Shown piece by piece: positions 10,006 through 18,363 of a stretch of DNA of 64,000 bases. The notes under the pieces were generated by a model, which made no database searches, was not told the origin of the DNA, and saw nothing but the letters and a program-made list of their open reading frames with translations. Within the stretch, counting starts at the first letter, position 1. Each line of letters begins with the position of its first letter. The position numbers and the translations under genes are program-made. The DNA is from Acinetobacter haemolyticus (lineage in GTDB: Bacteria; Pseudomonadota; Gammaproteobacteria; Pseudomonadales; Moraxellaceae): contig NZ_OVCN01000010.1 in NCBI RefSeq assembly GCF_900406815.1, positions 1 to 64,000 of the forward strand, given 5' to 3'.

Positions 10006-10383
10006 ATGCGTAAATCTCAACAGGGGACTTCGTATATTGCAATTTTATTTGGGGTGGTTTTATTTGCAATTGCTGTGAAAGCAGCGATTGCAATTTGGCC
10101 AGCATATTGGGATGACAAAATTATTGACAGTCAGATTGAAGGCTTATTGAAAGATAGTCCACAAAATACGACGCCAACCAAGTTTGCATCTCAGATGGAT
10201 CAACGTTTGGATATGAATGGTGTACGAGATCTTCGCTTTAAGGATGTCGCACAAGCTACATATAAAGATGATTTGATCGTCGTGAAAAAGTATGAAGTGC
10301 GAAAGCCTTTCATGCTGAATATTAGTTTAGTGATGACTTTTGAGAAGACTTTTGACCAAAAATCTGCCAAACAAGCTCAATGA
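10006..10383 (+). CDS. DUF4845 membrane protein of the lepB-rnc cluster
   Basis: A 125-residue protein with a single amino-terminal membrane segment (about 12-32, starting from the QQGTSYIAILFG stretch, which resembles pilin-like N termini) and a small extracytoplasmic domain. DUF4845 proteins occur between lepB and rnc in many gamma- and betaproteobacteria, which supports the name. Function is unknown. Its 3' end overlaps the rnc start, implying translational coupling. Confidence 0.75.
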   Translation: MRKSQQGTSYIAILFGVVLFAIAVKAAIAIWPAYWDDKIIDSQIEGLLKDSPQNTTPTKFASQMDQRLDMNGVRDLRFKDVAQATYKDDLIVVKKYEVRKPFMLNISLVMTFEKTFDQKSAKQAQ

Positions 10384-11047
10384 TACAAGACTGCAAGCAA
10401 GGATAGGTTACCAATTTCAACAAATTGATTTATTGAAATTGGCTTTAACTCACCGCTCTGTTAGTCATAAACACAATTATGAACGCCTAGAATTTCTAGG
10501 CGATTCGTTATTGGGGATGATCATTGCGAATTATTTATACCATACTTATCCAACTGAAAACGAAGGTCGCTTGACGCGTATGCGTGCAACTTTGGTTCGA
10601 CAGGAGGCGCTAGGTAAAATAGCCAATGACCTGCAATTGAGTCGGTCATTAATTTTAAGCACTGGTGAATTAAAATCGGGTGGTCATCATCGTGAATCTA
10701 TTCTCGCTGATACGGTGGAAGCCATTATTGGTGCGATATATATAGACAGTAATGATCTCAACTTGCTACAAGGCATTGTGTTAAAATGGTATGAACCTTA
10801 CTTCGACCATATCGAACCGACGGACCAACTGAAAGACCCAAAATCACGGCTACAAGAGTATTTACAAGCACGTAAAAAACCTCTCCCAGTTTACGAGGTT
10901 GTAGATATTCAAGGCGATGCACCCAATCAACATTTCAAAGTGGAATGTTTGGTTGATGGATTGCCGAAACTTCAAGGCGAGGGCTCAAGTCGTCGTTTCG
11001 CCGAACAAACGGCAGCGGCTGAAATTTTAAAATTATTGGAGCAATAA
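10352..11047 (+). CDS. rnc: ribonuclease III
   Basis: Cuts double-stranded RNA in rRNA precursor maturation and antisense regulation. The RNase III signature [11 protein letters not shown] carries the catalytic carboxylates (E47, D51), and a double-stranded-RNA-binding domain occupies the last 70 or so residues, ending in [15 protein letters not shown]. The frame opens upstream with TTG codons only. TTG at 10352 gives a product beginning LTK (read as MTK), while TTG at 10340 would add four residues. Either start overlaps the DUF4845 gene by 30-45 bases. era follows after 4 bases. Confidence 0.93.
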   Translation: MTKNLPNKLNDTRLQARIGYQFQQIDLLKLALTHRSVSHKHNYERLEFLGDSLLGMIIANYLYHTYPTENEGRLTRMRATLVRQEALGKIANDLQLSRSLILSTGELKSGGHHRESILADTVEAIIGAIYIDSNDLNLLQGIVLKWYEPYFDHIEPTDQLKDPKSRLQEYLQARKKPLPVYEVVDIQGDAPNQHFKVECLVDGLPKLQGEGSSRRFAEQTAAAEILKLLEQ

Positions 11048-11051
11048 CCTG

Positions 11052-12077
11052 ATGTCTCATTCAAATGACAATAAGCCAGAAGCAACTGAACAGCAAGACG
11101 GCAATAACTTAATTGATCAATTCTTTAGTTCTCAAGGAACTACGATTCCTTCTGATTTTAAGAGCGGTTTTGTTGCAATTGTAGGTCGCCCAAATGTGGG
11201 TAAATCGACCTTGATGAATCATTTACTGGGTCAAAAATTATCGATTACATCACGTAAACCACAAACCACTCGTCATAAGATTGTTGGTATTGATTCACGT
11301 GAGAAATCACAGGCTGTATTTGTCGATACCCCAGGGATGCATAAAAAAGAAGTGCGTGCGATTAACAAGATGATGAATCGCGCCGCGCACTCAGCGTTGC
11401 GAGATGTAAATTTAGTCTTATTTGTAGTGGATGCTCAGAAATGGACTCAAAATGATGAGCTCGTTTTGGAAAAACTTAAAAATGCAGATATGCCTGTCAT
11501 TTTGGTGATTAATAAGCTAGATACTTTTGAAAATAAAAATGAAGCTTTACCTTTGATTCAAGAACGTGCCAAGTTAATGAACTTTGCTGAAATCGTTCCT
11601 GTGTCGGCTTTACGTGGTGCAAATTTAGAACATTTGCGTGACACGATTGAAAAATATCTGCCTTATCAACCGCCATTGTATTCATTGGATCAAATCACTG
11701 ATCGTTCTGAGCGTTTTCTTGCGAGTGAAATCATTCGTGAAAAAATCATGCGTCAGTTGGGTGAAGAGCTTCCATATGATTTAACTGTACAAATTGAGTC
11801 ATTTAAAACAGAAGAAGCCACAGTCAATGAAAAAACAGGCCGTTTAAAACCGCCTTGTACCTATATTGATGCAACGATTTTTGTAGAGCGTCAAGGTCAA
11901 AAAGCAATTGTAATTGGTGATAAAGGTGCCAAACTCAAGAGTATTGGGATGGATGCACGTGCAGACATGGAAAAAATGTTTGAGCAAAAGATCATGCTGA
12001 CGCTTTGGGTAAAAGTTAAAGGCGGTTGGTCTGATGATGAACGTGCTCTTAAAAGCTTAGGTTATAGCGATATTTAA
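11052..12077 (+). CDS. era: GTPase Era
   Basis: Ribosome-assembly GTPase that binds the 3' end of 16S rRNA. The P-loop GRPNVGKST is at residues 45-53, DTPG at 92-95, NKLD follows, and a KH RNA-binding domain fills the C-terminal part ([11 protein letters not shown] segment). The protein has a polar 40-residue amino-terminal extension rich in Asn, Gln and Glu that is absent from E. coli Era (301 residues), giving 341 residues here. It follows rnc directly, as in most proteobacteria. Confidence 0.95.
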   Translation: MSHSNDNKPEATEQQDGNNLIDQFFSSQGTTIPSDFKSGFVAIVGRPNVGKSTLMNHLLGQKLSITSRKPQTTRHKIVGIDSREKSQAVFVDTPGMHKKEVRAINKMMNRAAHSALRDVNLVLFVVDAQKWTQNDELVLEKLKNADMPVILVINKLDTFENKNEALPLIQERAKLMNFAEIVPVSALRGANLEHLRDTIEKYLPYQPPLYSLDQITDRSERFLASEIIREKIMRQLGEELPYDLTVQIESFKTEEATVNEKTGRLKPPCTYIDATIFVERQGQKAIVIGDKGAKLKSIGMDARADMEKMFEQKIMLTLWVKVKGGWSDDERALKSLGYSDI

Positions 12078-12092
12078 TTGGGTAAATCAGGT

Positions 12093-12290
12093 ATGAAAGC
12101 AACAATCCGTGTATTCGCAATTGTAGTCTGTATGTCTCTACTACAAGGTTGTATCCATAAAGTTGTCACTGTACCTGTTAAAGTCGCTTATAAAACTACC
12201 AAGGGTGTAGTGAAAGGAACGGCTGCTGTTGTGGGAGCTGTGATTCCTGATGGCGACGAGGATGAAAAGGACCAAGTCAAAAAGGATTAG
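12093..12290 (+). CDS. small lipoprotein between era and recO
   Basis: From the ATG at 12093 the product has 65 residues. The amino end is a lipoprotein signal with lipobox LLQGC (cysteine about residue 20). The mature part has a Val/Lys-rich segment (HKVVTVPVKVAYKTTKGVVKG) and an acidic-basic tail. It resembles the short NF038104-type lipoproteins annotated in Acinetobacter. An in-frame TTG at 12078 abuts the era stop but would place polar residues before the signal peptide, so ATG is preferred. Function unknown. Confidence 0.65.
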   Translation: MKATIRVFAIVVCMSLLQGCIHKVVTVPVKVAYKTTKGVVKGTAAVVGAVIPDGDEDEKDQVKKD

Positions 12291-12299
12291 TGTCGCCTT

Positions 12300-13007
12300 A
12301 TGATGCGTAATGAAGTCCTACATGGCTATTTGATTCATCATCGTAAATATCGGGAAAAGAGCCATATTGTGCATTTGTTTACACAAGAATATGGTCGGGT
12401 GGATGGAATTTTAAGACAAATTCCACCACCACAATATCAGCCGATTCGTTTACAAGCTACTGGAAAATCAGAGCTTAAAAATCTCACCAAACTGGAAATT
12501 TTGAATCAACCTGTATTTTTTCATGGTGATGCTTTTTTTGCAGGCTTTTATTTAAATGAAATTGTATTGCGCCTTTGTCCTTTAGAGGAGGCAATGCCGC
12601 AAACTTTTCAACAATATCAGCTAATTCTTTTGCAACTTCAATTATTAGCAACACATGAACAACCTTCATTGTTTCTTCGCCAAATTTTAAGACAGTTTGA
12701 GCATGTGTTATTACAAGAATTGGGTTATGCCATTGATTTTTCGATTGATGCTAATCAACACGTCATTCAGCATGAACAAAATTATCAGTTTCAATTGAAT
12801 GATGGCTTTATGCCTGTTGCTCAAGCGTCACGCTCATCCATGGTTGGACGGCTTATTGCGACGATGCAAAATTATGAGCAAGGACAAGATTTTACTCACG
12901 ATCAATTGCAATTATTGGCTAAACTATACCGCCAAATGATTAGTTCTTTATTGGGTGATCGACCATTAAAAAGTCGTCAACTTTGGATTCAAAATACACA
13001 AACTTAA
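12300..13007 (+). CDS. recO: DNA repair protein RecO
   Basis: RecFOR mediator that loads RecA onto SSB-coated single-stranded DNA and anneals strands. The 235-residue protein has the expected amino-terminal OB fold (about 5-80, HGYLIHHRKYREKSHIVHLF) and an all-helical C-terminal part. The zinc cysteines seen in some RecO proteins are not present, as in E. coli. It follows era and precedes pdxJ, the canonical position. The start is one of two consecutive ATG codons. Confidence 0.9.
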   Translation: MMRNEVLHGYLIHHRKYREKSHIVHLFTQEYGRVDGILRQIPPPQYQPIRLQATGKSELKNLTKLEILNQPVFFHGDAFFAGFYLNEIVLRLCPLEEAMPQTFQQYQLILLQLQLLATHEQPSLFLRQILRQFEHVLLQELGYAIDFSIDANQHVIQHEQNYQFQLNDGFMPVAQASRSSMVGRLIATMQNYEQGQDFTHDQLQLLAKLYRQMISSLLGDRPLKSRQLWIQNTQT

Positions 13008-13057
13008 TCTATTTAAAGTATTAATTGCTTTAATTTGATAAACAATAGGATATTTTT

Positions 13058-13786
13058 ATGGCTGCAATCTTGGGTGTAAACATTGATCATGTTGCAACAT
13101 TAAGACAAGCACGAGGTACTGTTTATCCTGATCCTGTACACGCGGCTCTGGTTTGTGAACAAGCTGGTGCAGAAGGGATTACCTTGCATTTACGCGAAGA
13201 TCGCCGCCATATTCAAGATGACGATGTTCGTCGTATGCGCCCATTATTAAAAACAAGGATGAATCTTGAATTGGCTGTCACCGACGAAATGGTCGCATTT
13301 GCTCAAGAGATTCAACCACAACATGTATGTTTTGTTCCTGAGCGTCGCCAAGAAGTCACCACTGAAGGTGGATTAGATGTGGTGGGACACTTTGAAAAAG
13401 TTAAGGCAGCAACAGAAGCATTGAAAGCAATTGGTAGTGATGTGTCACTTTTCATTGATGCTGATCTTGCTCAAATTGATGCAGCGGTGGCATGTGGCGC
13501 GCCAACAATAGAAATCCATACAGGCGCATATGCAGATGCTGAAACAGATGAGCAGCAACAAGCTGAATTGGCACGGATTATCAAAGGTGCGGAATATGCT
13601 GCCTCTAAAGGTTTAGTGGTCAATGCGGGTCATGGATTAAACTTGAATAATGTGGCACCTATCGCTGCAATTCCACAAATTCATGAACTCAACATTGGGC
13701 ATTCAATTATCGCTGATAGTGTGTTTGTTGGTTTGGCTCAGGCTGTGAAAGATATGAAAACAGCGATTCAGGCTGCGGCGAGATAA
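13058..13786 (+). CDS. pdxJ: pyridoxine 5'-phosphate synthase
   Basis: TIM-barrel enzyme that condenses 3-amino-1-hydroxyacetone phosphate with deoxyxylulose 5-phosphate, the closing step of DXP-dependent vitamin B6 synthesis. Family motifs are all visible: [16 protein letters not shown] near the start, [33 protein letters not shown] and the C-terminal [17 protein letters not shown]. The length of 242 residues is typical. It lies 50 bases after recO, continuing the lepA-pdxJ chain. Confidence 0.96.
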   Translation: MAAILGVNIDHVATLRQARGTVYPDPVHAALVCEQAGAEGITLHLREDRRHIQDDDVRRMRPLLKTRMNLELAVTDEMVAFAQEIQPQHVCFVPERRQEVTTEGGLDVVGHFEKVKAATEALKAIGSDVSLFIDADLAQIDAAVACGAPTIEIHTGAYADAETDEQQQAELARIIKGAEYAASKGLVVNAGHGLNLNNVAPIAAIPQIHELNIGHSIIADSVFVGLAQAVKDMKTAIQAAAR

Positions 13787-13790
13787 GTAA

Positions 13791-14453
13791 ATGAGTAGTG
13801 TAAATTATGATGAGTTGATGCAACCTGTGATCAAGTTTTTGGGTTGTACAACACCTCAGGCTTGGCTAGATGAAGCCATCAATAATTTAGATATTCTCAT
13901 GCAGGATCATGCGAATTGTGAGAAAAAAGCAGCGGGGACAGCAATGAATTTGATGTTCCGTTATAGCTTTTTCACTGACTTACAAGTAAAGCTAGCACAG
14001 CTCGTACGTGAAGAAATGCTGCATTATGAGCAAGTTTTAGAATTTATGACCAAACGTGGTCAAGAGTGGAAAGGTTTGAGTGCTGGACGCTATGCAGGTG
14101 AACTGCGTAAAGAAATCCGTACTTATGAGCCTGAAGCTTTAATTGATGTCATGATCATTGGTGCATTTGTAGAAGCGCGTTCTTGTGAGCGATTCTATTC
14201 GCTGGCGCCCATAGTCGATGATGAGTTAGGGCGTTATTATCGCTATTTGCTTAAATCGGAATCCCGACATTTTGAGGATTATTTGGCTTTGGCTTTGGAT
14301 GTTGCAAAAACAGCAAAACTTAAAGATCCAGAAGAAAATATTCAACAACGGATTGATCACATTCGTGAAGTTGAAAAGAACTTGATTTTAAGCCCAGATG
14401 ATACTTTCCGTTTTCATAGTGGTGTACCAGCGAAGACTACTATCTTATCTTAA
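13791..14453 (+). CDS. miaE: tRNA 2-methylthio-N6-isopentenyladenosine hydroxylase (MiaE-like)
   Basis: Diiron oxygenase predicted to hydroxylate the isopentenyl group at A37 of tRNA. The ferritin-like four-helix bundle shows the expected metal ligands: EEMLHYEQVLEFM, EARSCERF and ESRHFEDY segments supply paired Glu/His residues. The 220-residue length fits the MiaE family. It begins 4 bases after pdxJ and is probably cotranscribed. The substrate assignment rests on family similarity, since no methylthiotransferase (miaB) lies nearby. Confidence 0.8.
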   Translation: MSSVNYDELMQPVIKFLGCTTPQAWLDEAINNLDILMQDHANCEKKAAGTAMNLMFRYSFFTDLQVKLAQLVREEMLHYEQVLEFMTKRGQEWKGLSAGRYAGELRKEIRTYEPEALIDVMIIGAFVEARSCERFYSLAPIVDDELGRYYRYLLKSESRHFEDYLALALDVAKTAKLKDPEENIQQRIDHIREVEKNLILSPDDTFRFHSGVPAKTTILS

Positions 14454-14501
14454 TGAGATAGTAATCTTTACCTATAAAAACAACTTGCTTGAGAATTATA
14501 A

Positions 14502-15182
14502 ATGAGGCTTTTTCCGAAAATAGTATGTGTACTATTTTGTATTTGGGGTGGGATTATTCATGCTAAGAATATTGAGTTTATCAATGTTGATCGTCATGTT
14601 ATAAAATGGAAAAAAATACCACAAATTCTATTTAGTCCTTCGGTGCTGCAAGGTAAAGATAGGGATCTAAATGTTGTGATAGATGTAAACGAGAAGGGGG
14701 AGGTCGTTGCATTAAGAATTAAGGAAAGTAGTGGTATTTCAGAACTAGATGCTTTGGTTATGACTGAAATTAAGAAATATAGCCTCTATCCCTATGAAAT
14801 AAATGGTAAATACTATCCTGTGCGTGTTGAGCAACCATTCAAATTCCTTATTAATTCTGATCAAGTCAGTGATCCAGCTTTAAAAGAAATTGATAGAAGA
14901 AAATTAATAGAAGATAGAATGCATAAAGAAATAATGGACTTATGGGACGTTCCTGCTGGTAGTGAAAATTTAAGTAATTTAGTGAGATTCAATATATCAA
15001 GAAATAATTCCATTGACTCTATACAGATTCTTCAGAGTAGTGGAAATAGAAGTTTTGATTTGTCTACGAGGCAAGCAGTGCGATATTCAACACTTGTGAA
15101 AAAATTGACTAATGATGAGAAAAATGCTTTTTTTGATGGGTTGGAATCAAGGATGATAACCATATCATTCCGAGCAAGGTGA
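14502..15182 (+). CDS. secreted protein with tandem TonB/TolA-like C-terminal domains
   Basis: A 226-residue protein with a signal peptide (about 1-21, IIHA) and no further membrane segment. Residues about 50-118 match a TonB C-terminal domain (NVVIDVNEKGEVVALRI, then ELDALVMTEI and VEQPFKFLI). Residues about 143-226 look like a second copy closer to TolA domain III (DLWDVPAGSE, IQILQSSGN, SFDLSTRQAV). Unlike true TonB or TolA it lacks a proline-rich or helical spanning region and an ExbD-contacting anchor, so it is not an obvious energy transducer. It stands alone before a bidirectional terminator. The role is unknown. Confidence 0.65.
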   Translation: MRLFPKIVCVLFCIWGGIIHAKNIEFINVDRHVIKWKKIPQILFSPSVLQGKDRDLNVVIDVNEKGEVVALRIKESSGISELDALVMTEIKKYSLYPYEINGKYYPVRVEQPFKFLINSDQVSDPALKEIDRRKLIEDRMHKEIMDLWDVPAGSENLSNLVRFNISRNNSIDSIQILQSSGNRSFDLSTRQAVRYSTLVKKLTNDEKNAFFDGLESRMITISFRAR

Positions 15183-15200
15183 ATTATATTTTTGTGTATT

Positions 15201-15235
15201 AAAAAAGCCCATATCAATGATATGGGCTTTTTTGA
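15201..15235. terminator. bidirectional intrinsic terminator
   Basis: GCCCATATC and GATATGGGC pair around an AAT loop, flanked by six A before and six T after. It can end the TonB-like gene on the plus strand and the tRNA-Asn transcript on the minus strand, which finishes five bases away. Confidence 0.9.
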
Positions 15236-15239
15236 ATCT

Positions 15240-15315
15240 TGGCTCTCCCACCTGGGCTCGAACCAGGGACCTGCGGATTAACAGTCCGTCGCTCTACCGA
15301 CTGAGCTATGGGAGA
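15240..15315 (-). tRNA. tRNA-Asn (GTT)
   Basis: 76 bases folding as a full cloverleaf on the minus strand: acceptor stem TCTCCCA/TGGGAGA, D arm with AGCTCAGTCGGTAGAGC, anticodon loop CTGTTAA (anticodon GTT), T arm GGTTCGAGCCC, discriminator G and an encoded CCA end. Confidence 0.97.
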
Positions 15316-15326
15316 ATCTGAGAGCC

Positions 15327-15354
15327 ATTATAGGCAGCTTTTGAAATCGGTCAA
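15327..15354 (-). promoter_or_regulatory. sigma-70 promoter of tRNA-Asn
   Basis: Reading the minus strand, TTGACC (15354-15349) and a perfect TATAAT (15332-15327) are separated by 16 bases and end 12 bases before the mature tRNA. This near-consensus match is typical of stable-RNA promoters. Confidence 0.85.
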
Positions 15355-15550
15355 GCTAAAAATGTCATGTTTCTTTCATTTTGATGCCATATGCTTTTTA
15401 TTTGCACAATTGACGGTAAAAATCAAAAAAAACTTGAACTTTGATTTGGCTATTGTTAGATTCGAGTCAGAAAGAGCGTTTAGGTAAGACCTAAACAGTG
15501 TGGATTTAACTCTACTTGCCAGCACTAAAATGGCTAAACCGGAGGTCAAA

Positions 15551-15982
15551 ATGACTATTCTTAATATTCAAACTATTTTCTCAAATTTCTCTTTTTATCA
15601 ACAAAACTATCTCGATATTTTGCAGGATTCTGAGCGTTATTACACACCTGTAGAAAATGCATTTTTAAATACTTTTCCGTTTAAGCAAAATACCTTGTAT
15701 TTAGGTGACTTGTTACAGCTATGGTTTGGAAATAAATGGAAAATTGAAAATTCTAGTAATTTGTTAACTCAAAAGAATTCACTTTTAGTGAATGACCAAT
15801 CCCCATTATATTTATTTCAACTAGGTGGGGAACTTATCCTCGGTGCAAATACTGCATTAGCATGGTCTGTTGCTGAGCAGAAAGTAGTTACTGTACAAGT
15901 TAAAAGTATTTGGCAATATGCTGTTTTTAGTCATTTATGTGATCGTCCAAAAAATGTGAAGTGTAATAAGGCAATTGCATAA
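15551..15982 (+). CDS. hypothetical protein, 143 residues
   Basis: Not recognised. The ATG at 15551 is preceded by a strong GGAGG Shine-Dalgarno sequence at 15541-15545, so this start is preferred over a GTG at 15500. No signal peptide or membrane segment. The protein is rich in aromatic residues, Asn and Gln, with a YYTPVENAFLNTFPF segment and a LYLFQLGGELILGANTALAWSV segment that looks like a buried beta/alpha core. The codons for the last residues lie inside a terminator stem. Probably a lineage-specific cytosolic protein. Confidence 0.6.
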   Translation: MTILNIQTIFSNFSFYQQNYLDILQDSERYYTPVENAFLNTFPFKQNTLYLGDLLQLWFGNKWKIENSSNLLTQKNSLLVNDQSPLYLFQLGGELILGANTALAWSVAEQKVVTVQVKSIWQYAVFSHLCDRPKNVKCNKAIA

Positions 15983-16000
15983 TTGCCTTAGTTTATTTTT
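15967..16000 (+). terminator. intrinsic terminator overlapping the stop codon
   Basis: TAAGGCAATT and AATTGCCTTA form a perfect 10-base-pair stem with a GCAT loop, then GTTTATTTTT. The left arm is coding sequence for the 143-residue protein and its stop codon lies in the loop/right-arm junction. Confidence 0.8.
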
Positions 16001-16186
16001 ATGGGTGGTATCTTTGGATTAAAATGTAGCGTAGCGATGTTAGAAGTGTATCAATAGCACCCTGTGATAGCACTGCGCTGATGACAAGCTAAAACCTATA
16101 TTTACAAATTATTCATTGCGAAAGAGATGAAGTGTTTTAAGCTATTTATTCATGAATAATAATTTAAACAAAAGGTAAATTTTAAA

Positions 16187-16606
16187 ATGAATGGACGGTG
16201 TATTTGTGGTGAAACCACTTTTGAGGTGAAATTAAAAAATCATGATGTTCATGTCTGCCATTGTTCCATCTGTCGGAGACAGACCAGTGGTGTGATTATG
16301 ACGGTTGATGTAGAACAAGGGAGTTTAGTGTTTTTAAAGCACGATCATCTTACCGTTTATAATTCATCAGAATGGGGAGAGCGTGGCTTCTGCAATGCTT
16401 GTGGTACCAACTTATTTTGGCGTACAAAGGATCAGAACTATTGCAATATTAACGTATTTTCTCTAGATGAATCACCGCAAGATTTAAAGTTAGATCTTGA
16501 AATTTTTATTGATAATAAACCTGAATTTTATGCTTTCCAAAATTCAACTAAGAAAATGACTGAGGCTGAAGTAGTTGCGTTATTTAACGGTGAGGCTGGG
16601 GAATAG
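16187..16606 (+). CDS. GFA/CENP-V family zinc protein
   Basis: A 139-residue protein of the glutathione-dependent formaldehyde-activating (GFA) fold. Zinc-binding cysteines are arranged as in the family: CICGETTFEV at residues 4-13, CHCSICRRQTSG near 24-35 and FCNACGTNLFW near 67-77. The family binds zinc and is named for spontaneous S-hydroxymethylglutathione formation, but most members have unknown substrates, so no enzymatic role is claimed. It is flanked by terminators and is probably monocistronic. Confidence 0.85.
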   Translation: MNGRCICGETTFEVKLKNHDVHVCHCSICRRQTSGVIMTVDVEQGSLVFLKHDHLTVYNSSEWGERGFCNACGTNLFWRTKDQNYCNINVFSLDESPQDLKLDLEIFIDNKPEFYAFQNSTKKMTEAEVVALFNGEAGE

Positions 16607-16639
16607 GAAGGCTTGAGAACTGGACTAAATTGAGAATAT

Positions 16640-16676
16640 AAAAAAAGAAGCTTCTGTTGAAGCTTCTTTATCTTAA
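16640..16676. terminator. bidirectional intrinsic terminator
   Basis: AAAGAAGCTTC and GAAGCTTCTTT pair around a TGTT loop. It lies between the convergent GFA-family and aminotransferase genes, with A-rich flank on the left and T-rich on the right. Confidence 0.85.
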
Positions 16677-16682
16677 CTCAGA

Positions 16683-17918
16683 TTATTGGGCAGATTTTTC
16701 TGCTGCAATCGAAGCAATTGCGGCATCAACGCCTTCAATTGAATCAGCTGCTTTTTTGATACGCGCTAAAGCATCCACGAGAACTTCATCAGCAGTGGCG
16801 TAAGAGATACGCATAAAACCGCCTAGACCAAATGCATCACCTGGAACGACTGCAACGCCAGTTTCCTCAAGCAACCATTCAGAGAATTCTGTGCAAGATT
16901 TTAAGCCTTTTGCACGAATCAATGGACGAATATTTGCATAAGCATAGAATGCACCATCAGCAGGTAAGCATGAAATACCTTGGATGTCATTTAAGCCATT
17001 AACAACTAAATCATGACGGCGTTTGAATGCTTCAATCATCGGTTGTAAAACGTCTTGCGGACCATTCAACGCTGCTTCAGCTGCAACTTGTGAAATCGAA
17101 GTTGGGTTAGAAGTTGATTGAGACTGAATCTTTTTCATCGCGCCAATGATTTTTGCAGGACCAGCAGCATAGCCAATACGCCAGCCTGTCATTGCATAGG
17201 CTTTAGATACACCATTTAAAACGATGGTACGGTCATATAAGTCTGGTGCAACAGTAGCAATGTTGTAAAACTCATCATCCCAGCGAATTGGTTCATACAT
17301 GTCATCTGAAGCAACAAAAACTTGTGGATGACGGCGAAGAACTTCAGCCAACGCTTCGAGTTCTGCTTTGGTGTAGATCATACCTGTTGGGTTAGACGGG
17401 CTGTTCAATACCACTAAACGTGTATTTGGTGTAATAGCAGCTTCGAGTTGTTCAGGTGTGATTTTGAAGCGTTGCTCTTCACCACATTTCACGATCACTG
17501 GTGTGCCTTCAGCGATAATTACCATGTCTGGATAGCTTACCCAGAAAGGCGCAGGGATGATGACTTCATCACCTTTATTTAACAAAGCAAGGGCTAAGTT
17601 AAAGAAGCTTTGTTTACCGCCACAAGAAACCAAAATCTGATTTGCTTGATAGTCCAAGTTATTATCACGTTTCAATTTTGCAATAATTGCTTTTTTGAGG
17701 CTTGGAGTACCATCGACAGCCGTGTATTTCGTAAAGCCTTTGTTAATCGCTTCAATTGCAGCATCTTTGATGTGTTGAGGGGTATCAAAGTCTGGTTCGC
17801 CTGCGCCTAAACCAATCACATTCTTACCCGCAGCTTTAAGCTCAGCAGCTTTATTGGTTACTGCAAGTGTAGGGGACGGTTTGATGGCATTGACACGATC
17901 AGAGAGACGTACGTCCAC
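16683..17918 (-). CDS. class I PLP aminotransferase, aspartate aminotransferase type
   Basis: Cytosolic fold-type I aminotransferase, probably interconverting aspartate/2-oxoglutarate with oxaloacetate/glutamate. Family marks include the GLGAGEPDFDTP segment (36-47), NSPSNPTG (172-179), the PLP lysine K239 in NGVSKAYAMTGWRIGY, and an arginine (FMRISYA) near the end that binds the substrate carboxylate. The 411-residue length and the motif set fit the subgroup I-gamma (thermophile/AspB-like) enzymes, some of which also accept prephenate. The start is GTG, 9 bases after AAGGAA. Confidence 0.88.
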   Translation of the reverse strand: MDVRLSDRVNAIKPSPTLAVTNKAAELKAAGKNVIGLGAGEPDFDTPQHIKDAAIEAINKGFTKYTAVDGTPSLKKAIIAKLKRDNNLDYQANQILVSCGGKQSFFNLALALLNKGDEVIIPAPFWVSYPDMVIIAEGTPVIVKCGEEQRFKITPEQLEAAITPNTRLVVLNSPSNPTGMIYTKAELEALAEVLRRHPQVFVASDDMYEPIRWDDEFYNIATVAPDLYDRTIVLNGVSKAYAMTGWRIGYAAGPAKIIGAMKKIQSQSTSNPTSISQVAAEAALNGPQDVLQPMIEAFKRRHDLVVNGLNDIQGISCLPADGAFYAYANIRPLIRAKGLKSCTEFSEWLLEETGVAVVPGDAFGLGGFMRISYATADEVLVDALARIKKAADSIEGVDAAIASIAAEKSAQ

Positions 17919-18130
17919 GGCATTATTCCTTCTTATGGGATTAAAAAATAAAAAGCAGGTTATCTTAGCTTAAATAGAGCTTTTTGTGGTCAAAACTTGC
18001 CTTAATCGAATAAAAAGTTACCAAATTATAGGGTGGTGGTTGGCTTTTCTTTTTACATATTTTATTTTTATAAAATTCGCAAAAATCTATTACAATAGCG
18101 TTTAGAAATCTAGATTTCGAGAGAATTTCA

Positions 18131-18310
18131 ATGAGTACTCAATCACCCAAGGCAAAAAAGGCTTTGGTTAAATTGCCATTTCCTATGCCATCTACTCAGG
18201 ATGATTCTGAAGATGCAACGCATAATCAGGTTCGTCCAAAACCTGAGCAATATGCGGATCGAACCTGGATGCCACCGCGTGGCACGCGTCGTTCGATGGG
18301 AAAACGTTAA
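18131..18310 (+). CDS. small basic protein, 59 residues
   Basis: A short gene running from ATG 18131 to TAA at 18308-18310, below common ORF length cut-offs. A GAGAGAATTTC stretch before the start supplies a Shine-Dalgarno match, and a strong terminator follows immediately, so it is a complete transcription unit. The product is hydrophilic and disordered-looking: a Lys-rich start (SPKAKKALVKLPFP), an acidic middle (DDSEDA) and an Arg-rich end (PPRGTRRSMGKR). The strongly basic tail could bind nucleic acid or ribosomes, but that is inference. Confidence 0.7.
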   Translation: MSTQSPKAKKALVKLPFPMPSTQDDSEDATHNQVRPKPEQYADRTWMPPRGTRRSMGKR

Positions 18311-18316
18311 ATCGAA

Positions 18317-18351
18317 GAAAAAAGGATATCTTAAAGATATCCTTTTTTTTA
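18317..18351 (+). terminator. intrinsic terminator after the 59-residue gene
   Basis: GGATATCT and AGATATCC pair around TAA, preceded by a run of A and followed by eight T. It may also serve the convergent protease gene on the minus strand. Confidence 0.9.
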
Positions 18352-18363
18352 ATACCCCTTCAA

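Noticed and set aside
14437..14463. Hairpin at the end of the MiaE-like gene (ACTATCT...AGATAGT)
   Set aside because: The stem is short and AT-rich with no T run, so a terminator is not supported.
15240..15315. tRNA genes as integration sites
   Set aside because: Neither tRNA-Asn nor tRNA-Gly has a nearby duplicated 3' end or an integrase, so no attachment site or island is indicated.
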